From Nocardia xishanensis NBRC 101358 (GTDB lineage: Bacteria; Actinomycetota; Actinomycetes; Mycobacteriales; Mycobacteriaceae): DNA of 64,000 nucleotides. Under the pieces are notes generated by a model. The model did no database searches, had not been told where the DNA came from, and worked only from the letters and a program-made list of their open reading frames with translations. The DNA is taken from contig NZ_BDCF01000016.1 of the NCBI RefSeq assembly GCF_001613365.1, positions 62,001 through 126,000 of the forward strand. Reading direction: 5' to 3'. The position numbers were made by a program, and so were the translations under genes. Shown one piece after another: positions 26,871-34,045 of this stretch. Position 1 is the first letter of the stretch. Each line of letters starts with the position of its first letter.

Positions 26871-27740
26871 TCAGCGCAGCGTCGCCGTCAGGTGCGGGAA
26901 GCCCTTCTTGGGGTGGAGCAGCGACAGATCCCAGCCGCCCTCGACCTGATCGGCGTAGACGTTCACCGTGGCGGGCAGCAGAATCGGCTTGCCGAACTTC
27001 ACCGAGTAGGTGGCCTTCTCGGGAATGCGGCCCTCGATGTTGCTGAGAACGTTGGCCGCCGACCACATGCCGTGCGCGATCGCCTTGGGGAAGCCGAATG
27101 CCTTGGCGCCCAACGCCGAGGTGTGGATCGGGTTGTGGTCACCGGACGCGTTGGCGTACCTGGTGATCATCTTCTGGTCCACCCGAAGGGCGCGCAGCGG
27201 CGGCGGGGGCACTTCCTCCTCCTTCGGCTCCGCCTTCGGCTGGTCCGACAGCGAGGTGCGCTGCTGGTGCAGGAAGGTGGTGACCTGTCGCCACACCTGC
27301 TCGCGACCGACGCTCACCTCCGTTATCGCGTCCACCAGCAGGCCTTTCGGGTGCTCGCGCAAGTTCTCGATGTGGGTGCGGAAGTCGAGCGGTTCGCTCA
27401 CCGAGATCTCGCGCGTGCGCTCGATCAGGTTCTGCGCGTGCACCGCGCCCACCGCGACGAACGGGAAGTCGCGGGCCACCACCAGCTGCATGGCCAGCGG
27501 GAAGCTCAGGATGAACGGGTAGGTCAGCGGCAGCGAATCGCCGAAGCGCAGACCGGTGGCCCGGCAGTAGGCGGCCAGGTGATCCGGGTCGACCTTCACG
27601 CCGTCGAGCTGAATCACCCGATCGGGCACCGTCGACTTGCGCGCCGAAAGCAGTGGCACCGGAACCGCGCCCAGCGCGGCCTTCACGAAAAGACTGCTGT
27701 TCTTCGGTGTTTCGGTCAGCGTGATGGTCTCGGTCATCAT
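26871..27740 (-). CDS. htdX: (R)-3-hydroxyacyl dehydratase, MaoC-like (HtdX)
   Basis: A 289-aa double-hotdog dehydratase acting on 3-hydroxyacyl thioesters in fatty-acid or mycolate metabolism. The hydratase-2 motif is present in the C-terminal hotdog: YANASGDHNPIHTSALGAKA with the catalytic Asp and His, then FGFPKAIAHGMW. The N-terminal hotdog lacks these residues, as in the family. It overlaps the end of fabG4 (ATG at 27740, or a second ATG at 27737, against the fabG4 stop at 27737-27739), so the pair is translationally coupled like Rv0241c-Rv0242c. Confidence 0.93.
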   Translation of the reverse strand: MMTETITLTETPKNSSLFVKAALGAVPVPLLSARKSTVPDRVIQLDGVKVDPDHLAAYCRATGLRFGDSLPLTYPFILSFPLAMQLVVARDFPFVAVGAVHAQNLIERTREISVSEPLDFRTHIENLREHPKGLLVDAITEVSVGREQVWRQVTTFLHQQRTSLSDQPKAEPKEEEVPPPPLRALRVDQKMITRYANASGDHNPIHTSALGAKAFGFPKAIAHGMWSAANVLSNIEGRIPEKATYSVKFGKPILLPATVNVYADQVEGGWDLSLLHPKKGFPHLTATLR

Positions 27741-29134
27741 GCTCCGATCAGGCTCTGGCCGCAGACTCGAACCACGTTGCCGTTCACCGCGTTCGAAGCC
27801 GGGCTGGCGAAGAACGCGATGGTCTCGGCCACGTCGACGGTCTGGCCACCCTGCAGCAGCGAGCTCATCAGGCGACCGGCCTCGCGGGTGGCGAGCGGGA
27901 TGGCGGCGGTCATCGCGGTCTCGATGAAGCCTGGCGCCACCGCGTTGATGGTGATGCCCTTCTCCGCCAGCTTCGGGGCCTCGGCGTTCACCATGCCGAT
28001 GACGCCCGCCTTGGAGACGCCGTAGTTGGTCTGGCCGCGGTTGCCCGCGATGCCGGCGATGGAGGACACGTCGATCACGCGGCCGCCCTCCTTCAGCACG
28101 CCCTTGGCCACCAGGCCCTCGGTGATGCGGTGTGGCGCAGCGAGATTCACGTTGATGACCGAGTTCCAGCGGCCCCCGTCCATGTTGGCGAGCAGCTTGT
28201 CGCGGGTGATGCCCGCGTTGTGCACGATGATGTCGATGCCGCCGAAGCGCTCGGTGGCGAACTCGGCGAGCTTGTCCGCCGCGTCGGGAGCGGTCACGTC
28301 CAGCGCGAGCGCGGTGCCGCCGACCTTGTTGGCGGTCTGCGAGAGCGCCTCGCCCGCGGCAGGGATGTCGGCGACGATCACCTTCGCGCCGTCACGGGCG
28401 AACACCTCGGCGATGGTCGCGCCGATGCCGCGCGCGGCGCCGGTGACCACGGCGACCTTGCCCTCCAGCGGGCGGTCCCAGTCGGCGGGCGCGGTGGCGT
28501 CGTCCTTGCCGACCCGGATCACCTGGCCGTCGACGAACGCCGACTTGGCGGAGAGCAGGAAGCGCAGGGTGGACTCGAGCCCGGTCGCGGCGGCGGAGGC
28601 ATCCGGGTGCAGGTACACCAGTTGCGCGGTGGAGCCGCGCAGCAGTTCCTTGGCGATCGAGCGGGTGAAGCCCTCGAGCGCGCGCTGGGCGATCTGCCCG
28701 TCGACGGTGCCCGCCAGCTCCGGCGTGGTGCCGATGACGACGACGCGACCCGACGCGGTGATGCTGCGCATCGCGGGCTGGAAGAACTCGAACAGCTGGG
28801 ACAGGTCCTCGATCGAGCCGATGCCGGTCGCGTCGAACACGAGCGCGCCGTACTTGGTCCCCTGGCTGGGCTTACCCACCCCGTCGGCTCCGCCGACTGC
28901 CGACCCCGCAGGCGAATCGGCGAAGGTGTAGTCGGACAGCAGTGCGCGCACGGGCTCGGCGACGCGTCCCTTGCCGCCGATGAGCACCGGGCCCGCCAGC
29001 GGCGGCTCGCCCTTCACGTAGCGGCGCAGGTGCTCGGGCTGGGGCAGGCCCAGCTTGCTCGCCAGGAAATGGCCGGGGGCGGAGTGGACGAACGATCCGT
29101 AGAGGTTGGGTGCACCCTTGCTCTTGGCTGCCAC
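27737..29134 (-). CDS. fabG4: High-molecular-weight 3-oxoacyl reductase FabG4
   Basis: A 465-aa two-domain ketoacyl reductase; the M. tuberculosis enzyme has 454. Residues 1 to about 220 are the flavodoxin-like N-terminal domain unique to this class. Residues about 230-465 are a short-chain dehydrogenase with the cofactor motif TGAARGIGAT, NAGITRD, and the catalytic Ser-Tyr-Lys set in DVSSIAG and NYGVSKAG. It reduces 3-oxoacyl thioesters with NADH. It is the first gene of the fabG4-htdX operon and divergent from fadA2 across a region that contains a perfect TetR-like palindrome. Confidence 0.95.
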   Translation of the reverse strand: MAAKSKGAPNLYGSFVHSAPGHFLASKLGLPQPEHLRRYVKGEPPLAGPVLIGGKGRVAEPVRALLSDYTFADSPAGSAVGGADGVGKPSQGTKYGALVFDATGIGSIEDLSQLFEFFQPAMRSITASGRVVVIGTTPELAGTVDGQIAQRALEGFTRSIAKELLRGSTAQLVYLHPDASAAATGLESTLRFLLSAKSAFVDGQVIRVGKDDATAPADWDRPLEGKVAVVTGAARGIGATIAEVFARDGAKVIVADIPAAGEALSQTANKVGGTALALDVTAPDAADKLAEFATERFGGIDIIVHNAGITRDKLLANMDGGRWNSVINVNLAAPHRITEGLVAKGVLKEGGRVIDVSSIAGIAGNRGQTNYGVSKAGVIGMVNAEAPKLAEKGITINAVAPGFIETAMTAAIPLATREAGRLMSSLLQGGQTVDVAETIAFFASPASNAVNGNVVRVCGQSLIGA

Positions 29135-29278
29135 TGTTCCTACCTTTTCTGTCTCGAATTTCGCGGATGTCTGGTTCGCCCCTGGTGTTCCGCACGTTTC
29201 CGCGAGGGCCTGGTCTGCGTGGCAGGCACCGCGCGGTGGGCGTGTCAGCGCACATTTGCGGGGTACGGTGTCGACAAC

Positions 29279-29300
29279 AAACTTACTCCAGAGTAAGTTT
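29279..29300. promoter_or_regulatory. Perfect 22-bp palindrome in the fabG4/fadA2 divergent promoter
   Basis: Arms AAACTTACTC (29279-29288) and GAGTAAGTTT (29291-29300) are exact reverse complements around a CA centre. It lies 145 bp from fabG4 and 84 bp from fadA2. A second, weaker inverted repeat, GTTTA-aag-TAAAC, overlaps its edge at 29297-29309. A related site precedes the TetR gene at 24706. Confidence 0.75.
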
Positions 29301-29383
29301 AAAGTAAACCAACGCGCGGGGCGCCGATCTGCGAAGGACCGCCCCCGGGCGCCGGACCACCCGACGAGACCTTGGAGACTCGA

Positions 29384-30706
29384 GTGACAAACAAAGCCCG
29401 TTCAACCAAGAGCACGGCCAAGACCGCGAAGACGACGCGTCCGGTCGCGATCGTGGGCGGCAACCGGATTCCGTTCGCTCGCTCCGACAAGGCGTACGCC
29501 CACGCCTCCAACCAGGACATGTTCACCGCCGCGCTGGACGGCCTGGTGAGCCGGTTCAACCTACAGGGCGAGCGGCTCGGCATGGTGGTCGGCGGCGCGG
29601 TGCTCAAGCGGGTCGGCGAGCACGGCATGATTCGCGAAAGCGTTCTGGGCAGCAAGCTTTCGCCCTACACCCCGGCGCACGACCTGCAGCTCGCGTGCGG
29701 CACCGGTCTCCAGGCGATCGTCACCGTCGGCGACGCGATCGCGGCGGGCCGCATCGAAGCGGGCGTCGGCGGCGGCACCGACACCACCTCCGACGCGCCG
29801 ATCGGCGTCAGCGAAGGCATGCGCGAGTGGATGCTCGACGCGAACCGCGCCAAGTCCAACAAGGACCGCCTGAAGCTGGTCGGCCAGCTGCGCCCGAGCA
29901 TGGTCGGCATCGAGATCCCGCGCAACGCCGAACCGCGCACCGGCCTGTCCATGGGTGAGCACGCCGCCATCACCGCCAAGGAATTCGGCGTCGCGCGCGA
30001 GGCGCAGGACGAACTGGCCTATCTGTCGCACAAGAACATGGCCGCCGCCTACGACCGCGGCTTCTTCGACGACCTGGTCACCCCGTTCCTCGGCCTGACC
30101 CGCGACGACAACCTGCGCCCGAACTCCTCGATCGAGAAGCTCGCCACCCTGAAGCCGGTCTTCGGCACCAAGCTCGGCGACGCCACGATGACCGCGGGCA
30201 ACTCCACCCCGCTCACCGACGGCGCGTCCGCGGTGCTGCTCTCCAGCGAGGAATGGGCCACCGAGCGCAACCTGCCGGTGCTCGCCCACCTGGTGGACTC
30301 GGAGGTCGCCGCGGTCGACTACATCCACGGCCCCGACGGCCTGCTGATGGCGCCCACCTACGCGGTGCCGCGCATGCTGGCTCGCAACGGCCTCACCTTG
30401 CAGGACTTCGACTACTACGAGATCCACGAGGCCTTCGCCTCCGTGGTGCTCGCGACCCTGCAGGCATGGGAGTCCGACCAGTACTGCAAGGAGCGCCTCG
30501 GCCTGGACGGCGCGCTCGGTTCCATCGACCGCAGCAAGCTCAACGTCAACGGCTCTTCGCTCGCCGCAGGCCACCCGTTCGCCGCCACCGGCGGCCGCAT
30601 CGTCGCCTCCACCGCGAAGATGCTCGCCGAAAAGGGCTCCGGCCGCGCCCTCATCTCCATCTGCGCCGCGGGCGGACAGGGCGTCGTCGCCATCCTGGAG
30701 CGCTGA
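29384..30706 (+). CDS. fadA2: Acetyl-CoA acyltransferase (thiolase) FadA2
   Basis: A 440-aa thiolase catalysing the CoA-dependent cleavage, or reverse condensation, of 3-oxoacyl-CoA. The three thiolase motifs are intact: the acylated cysteine in LQLACGTGLQ, NVNGSSLAAGHPFAATGGR with the active-site histidine, and ISICAAGGQG with the second cysteine. The GTG at 29384 follows TTGGAG at about 8 nt. Divergent from fabG4-htdX, as in Rv0242c-Rv0243, suggesting one fatty-acid module under common control. Confidence 0.93.
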   Translation: MTNKARSTKSTAKTAKTTRPVAIVGGNRIPFARSDKAYAHASNQDMFTAALDGLVSRFNLQGERLGMVVGGAVLKRVGEHGMIRESVLGSKLSPYTPAHDLQLACGTGLQAIVTVGDAIAAGRIEAGVGGGTDTTSDAPIGVSEGMREWMLDANRAKSNKDRLKLVGQLRPSMVGIEIPRNAEPRTGLSMGEHAAITAKEFGVAREAQDELAYLSHKNMAAAYDRGFFDDLVTPFLGLTRDDNLRPNSSIEKLATLKPVFGTKLGDATMTAGNSTPLTDGASAVLLSSEEWATERNLPVLAHLVDSEVAAVDYIHGPDGLLMAPTYAVPRMLARNGLTLQDFDYYEIHEAFASVVLATLQAWESDQYCKERLGLDGALGSIDRSKLNVNGSSLAAGHPFAATGGRIVASTAKMLAEKGSGRALISICAAGGQGVVAILER

Positions 30707-30720
30707 CCCGTCACGCGCTG

Positions 30721-30752
30721 AAGGCGGCATCCGATCTATCGGGTGCCGCCTT
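30721..30752. terminator. Terminator between fadA2 and hipA
   Basis: The hairpin pairs 30721-30729 with 30744-30752 and continues with an inner ccgat/atcgg stem. It ends in TTTC on the plus strand and lies 14 bp after the fadA2 stop and 29 bp before the end of the convergent hipA. Confidence 0.7.
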
Positions 30753-30780
30753 TCGCGTGCCCGACGGAATAACAACGCGC

Positions 30781-31974
30781 TCAGCGCTTTTCGATCTCGG
30801 CGCGACGCAAACGCAATTCCCGCTCGGTCCGCCGCAACGGCGAGCCCGAGAACGGAAGTGCCGAATACTCGACACCCGCCGCCGCCCGCAACGCGATTTC
30901 GGCTGCCGAAGCGGCAGCCCGCTCGGGCAATTCGATCTCGGCGGCGAAGGCGGCCCAATCGCGGCCGCGCAGCTTCCGCGTTCGTCCGGCGATCGGCAAC
31001 GCCATGGAGTCGTCGTCGTAGAGCAAGGTGCACGGGATGTCGTAGATCGGCGCAATCGACCAACGCCCCCGCCGGTCCTTCAGAACGCCCACGTTCTTGG
31101 CGTGGAGATCGCCGTTTCCGGTCAGCCAGGCGAAAAGGAACTGCATGTACAGGTTCCTGATCGCGACGAGCGGCGCGTCCGTGAGCGACGCGAGTGCGGC
31201 GACGACCTCCGCGGTATCCGGCTGATACTTCGCCGCCGGTGGAAGGCCGAGCACCTGCGTCCCATCCTCGAACGCCAGCCTGACCCAGGAGCCGTCATCG
31301 CGGATCCGATCGAAGCGCCGCACCAGCAGCCCCGGCTCGCCGACTCGATCGGCGACCAGGCTTGCCTCGGCTACGGGGAGTTTCATCGCCCGTGCGGCGT
31401 GCAGATGTGCGGCCTCGTTTTCGATGAGGTGCGGATATTCCGGCTGCGACAGTTTCAGAATGAACCGGCCGTTCCTGGACGAGAACGGCAGGCTGATCAT
31501 CGAGGCGCTCGCTTTGCGCTGGACGCCGGGAATCGCGTGCGGATCGACATCGTCGACCAGCCGGGCGAAATCGACGAGGCCAGGTTCGTCGTCCTCGAGC
31601 AAGGCGGGAGGGTCCACCGGAATCTGGCCATCGGGAACGATCTGCACGTCGCCGGGCACATCTGCGCCGACGGCAAGCAGTAGCGTCAGTTCGTCGTCCG
31701 CGCTGGTCTTGGCGGCCCGACGCAGCAGGGTCAGGCGATGGCCCTCGGGAAGGAGTCCGGCGAAGAACGGTGGTATCGCGCCGCTCGCGTGGAACACCGG
31801 GTCCAACTGGACCGGCAGCGTTGTCGCGACAGGCTCACCGTGCGCCACGAGATAGTCGGTCCGGTAACGGAATTCGGTGCCGCCGTTCGGTGTACGGACG
31901 AGAGTGGCGGCCAGTCGGCCTGCTTTGTAGACGTCGGCCCGGGTGACTCGGCGAAAATCGGCTGGACCGGTCAT
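30781..31974 (-). CDS. hipA: HipA-like serine/threonine kinase toxin
   Basis: A 397-aa HipA-family kinase. The N-terminal subdomain has the usual AGLLPEGHRL segment; GVQRKASASM is the phosphate-binding loop, and LKLSQPEYPHLIENEAAHLH carries the nucleotide-binding lysine and glutamate. The catalytic loop is GNGDLHAKN, and YDIPCTLLY holds the metal-binding aspartate. In characterised systems HipA phosphorylates glutamyl-tRNA synthetase and causes growth arrest; the target here is unproven. The ATG at 31974 overlaps the hipB stop by 4 bp (ATGA), so antitoxin and toxin are coupled. The frame is open upstream but those codons overlap hipB and are not translated in this frame. Confidence 0.9.
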   Translation of the reverse strand: MTGPADFRRVTRADVYKAGRLAATLVRTPNGGTEFRYRTDYLVAHGEPVATTLPVQLDPVFHASGAIPPFFAGLLPEGHRLTLLRRAAKTSADDELTLLLAVGADVPGDVQIVPDGQIPVDPPALLEDDEPGLVDFARLVDDVDPHAIPGVQRKASASMISLPFSSRNGRFILKLSQPEYPHLIENEAAHLHAARAMKLPVAEASLVADRVGEPGLLVRRFDRIRDDGSWVRLAFEDGTQVLGLPPAAKYQPDTAEVVAALASLTDAPLVAIRNLYMQFLFAWLTGNGDLHAKNVGVLKDRRGRWSIAPIYDIPCTLLYDDDSMALPIAGRTRKLRGRDWAAFAAEIELPERAAASAAEIALRAAAGVEYSALPFSGSPLRRTERELRLRRAEIEKR

Positions 31975-32171
31975 TCGGCGACTCCGAGGGTGAGACCGAC
32001 TGTGTTCGCAACGGCGGCAACTGTGGCGATGCTGGTTCCTCCGCTGCCGTGCTCGATTTCGCGAATCGTTCGTGTCGAGGTACCCGCCAGCTCGGCAAGC
32101 TGCTCCTGTGTCAGGCGATGCCGACGCCTTGCGGCTCGGATCGCATGTCCGATCGTGGTGGCTTCCGACAT
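31971..32171 (-). CDS. hipB: HipB-like XRE antitoxin
   Basis: A 66-aa protein that is essentially a single XRE helix-turn-helix: AIRAARRRHRLTQEQLAELA then GTSTRTIREIEHGSGG. It is the antitoxin and autorepressor partner of HipA. The ATG at 32171 follows AAGGGA. The family is often a little longer, with a C-terminal tail that contacts HipA; here the protein ends shortly after the HTH. The regularly spaced palindromes just upstream are its probable binding sites. Confidence 0.88.
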   Translation of the reverse strand: MSEATTIGHAIRAARRRHRLTQEQLAELAGTSTRTIREIEHGSGGTSIATVAAVANTVGLTLGVAE

Positions 32172-32184
32172 GACGTCCCTTTCG

Positions 32185-32387
32185 TCGGCAGAATGCTGCC
32201 GAAACTCCCACAGCGGTGCCGAGTCTACGCCAAAACTCTCCAGAATCGGCAACATCCTGCCGAAATGAGGCCTTGCTGATCGCACGTGCGTGTGTCGACA
32301 TCATAATCGGCAGTATTCTGCCGAAACAACCTGCTTTTCGAGTCGGCACTCCGGCCTATCCGAGAAATCGGCAGGATGCCGCCGAAA
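32185..32387. promoter_or_regulatory. Four-operator array for HipB with exact 61-bp period
   Basis: Four copies of an imperfect 20-bp palindrome, consensus TCGGCAGNATNCTGCCGAAA, start at 32185, 32246, 32307 and 32368, exactly 61 bp apart each time. Spacer sequences are not conserved apart from an AA before three of the copies. The first copy lies 14 bp before the hipB start codon. The layout recalls the four operators of E. coli hipBA, whose sequence is different. Confidence 0.8.
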
Positions 32388-32730
32388 TGACGCTTTCGGT
32401 GCTTGCCTGTACGCGCTGAAACCTCGCCCCGCACACCGCTGCCTCGTCGCTCGTTGTCTGCGGAGCCGACACGCGCGAACACCCGTACCGCGGAGGCTCA
32501 CCGGGTGTGTCCGGCGGCCGATTGCCATGCTTGGAGAATCCGCTGGGACGCCGGCCTTTTCGATGCTCCGCAGGTGTGGCAGCCACCTGCGAAGAGTGCG
32601 TGTGGTCTGCGAAGACGGCTCTTCACTTGTTCGGCTGTGGCGCTGATCTTTTCGGCAGGCGGACGATCGAGTGTTTGGCCGAACTCGAAATGGAGGTTCC
32701 GTCAACGGATTGCGCGGACCGAGGGCAGAT
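32388..32730. other. Interval without a supported gene
   Basis: About 340 bp between the HipB operator array and the end of the 6-phosphogluconate dehydrogenase gene. Short frames exist on both strands, but none has a ribosome-binding site or a recognisable product, and several overlap each other. I see no tRNA, IS end or strong hairpin here. Confidence 0.5.
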
Positions 32731-33756
32731 CTACTTCGGCAACTCGTAATGCCCGCCGAACGCCTGACGCATCGCCGAGAGCAGCTTGTCCGCGTACAGC
32801 GATTCCCCACGCGAGGAGAATCGCGCGAACAAGGCGGCCGAGAGCACCGGTGCGGGGACCCCGACGTCGATCGCGGCATCCACGGTCCACCGGCCTTCAC
32901 CGGAGTCCGAGACCCGCCCGCCGAACGAGTCGAGGTTCGGGTCGGCGTACAGCGCGCCGGCCGTGAGATCCAGCAACCACGACGCGACCACCGAACCCCG
33001 TCGCCACACTTCTGTGACTTCCGGCACATCGATGTCGTACTGGTAGTACTCGGGATGCTCCAGCGGCGTCTCCTCCGCAGAGAACTCGCCCTTGTGCGCC
33101 GCGCCATAGTTGGCCTTGTGCAGGATGTTCAGGCCCTCCGCGTAGGCGGCCATGGCGCCGTACTCGATGCCGTTGTGCACCATCTTCACGAAGTGACCCG
33201 CACCCGCGGGGCCGCAGTGCAGGTAGCCCTGCTCGGCGGTTGAAGGGTCCCCCGTTCGGCCGGGTGTGCGCGGCGCGGCGTCCACGCCGGGCGCGATGGA
33301 CTTCAGCAGCGGATCCAGGTACTTCACCTGCTCGGCCTCGCCGCCGATCATCAGGCAGTAACCGCGGGTCAGGCCGAAGACGCCGCCCGAGGTGCCGATG
33401 TCCAGGTAATGGATGCCTTTCGGGTTCAGCTTCTCGGCCCTTTTGATGTCCTCGTGGTAGCGGCTGTTGCCGCCGTCGATGATGATGTCGCCGGGTTCGA
33501 GCAGCTCGGCGACCTGGTCGATCACCGCGCCCGTCGCGCCGGCCGGGATCATCACCCACACCACCCGCGGCGTCTCCAGCATGCCCACGAATTCCGGCAG
33601 GTCGGTGCTTCCCCGGAAGTTTTCGCCCAGCTCGGCGCGCAGTTCGTCGATGTTGTGGGGCTTGCGTTCGTAGCCGACGGCGGTGTGCCCGTCCCGGGCG
33701 ACGCGGCGGACGATGTTGGCGCCCATCCGCCCGAGGCCGATCATTCCCAGCTGCAT
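32731..33756 (-). CDS. gnd: 6-phosphogluconate dehydrogenase, decarboxylating (GndA/Gnd2 type)
   Basis: A 341-aa short-form enzyme of the oxidative pentose phosphate pathway, producing ribulose 5-phosphate, CO2 and NAD(P)H. It has the dinucleotide motif MIGLGRMGANIVRR, the DGGNSRYHED and DIGTSGGVFG substrate-binding segments and the catalytic lysine in GHFVKMVHNGIEYG. The ATG at 33756 is chosen over the one at 33765: GAGGAG overlaps the upstream codon by being only one base away but sits 9 nt before the downstream codon. The long, tail-extended form of the enzyme is about 470 aa; this is the NAD-type short form. Confidence 0.92.
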   Translation of the reverse strand: MQLGMIGLGRMGANIVRRVARDGHTAVGYERKPHNIDELRAELGENFRGSTDLPEFVGMLETPRVVWVMIPAGATGAVIDQVAELLEPGDIIIDGGNSRYHEDIKRAEKLNPKGIHYLDIGTSGGVFGLTRGYCLMIGGEAEQVKYLDPLLKSIAPGVDAAPRTPGRTGDPSTAEQGYLHCGPAGAGHFVKMVHNGIEYGAMAAYAEGLNILHKANYGAAHKGEFSAEETPLEHPEYYQYDIDVPEVTEVWRRGSVVASWLLDLTAGALYADPNLDSFGGRVSDSGEGRWTVDAAIDVGVPAPVLSAALFARFSSRGESLYADKLLSAMRQAFGGHYELPK

Positions 33757-33841
33757 TCCGTCCATCTCCTCGTATGTGCGAGCTGTCTGGCGGGTCGTCC
33801 TCGATTGTCCCCGGGAAGTGTGTAACGCGGGGTGCGCTGCT

Positions 33842-33898
33842 CCGATAAACAGATCGGCTCCGCGCAGTTGCCAGACCCCCGACCCGGCAACTGCGCGG
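33842..33898. other. Two adjacent hairpins between divergent genes
   Basis: A small stem (ccgat 33842-33846 with atcgg 33853-33857) is followed by a perfect 13-bp stem (33860-33872 with 33886-33898, 13-nt loop). It sits upstream of both flanking genes, so it is not a terminator of either. It may be a 5' leader structure of the VanW gene, the end of a small RNA, or a processing site. Confidence 0.5.
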
Positions 33899-34045
33899 GG
33901 CTCTTCCGCGTTCTGGACGGTTCATTGCGCAAGGTTTGCTGCGCGTCCGAGCTGAACGGACGTACCGCGAGGGGGCAACTATCGTGGGGTGGTGACCCGC
34001 AACGTGCGCGGTCCTGAAATACAGCTTCATCTGGGAGGACGGTTC

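Noticed and set aside
29561..31063. 500-codon minus-strand frame across fadA2 and hipA
   Set aside because: Overlaps two clearly identified genes and has no recognisable content.
32185..32387. Tandem duplication of a 61-bp sequence
   Set aside because: Only the palindromic 20 bp recur; the intervening 41 bp are unrelated, so this is an operator array rather than a sequence repeat.
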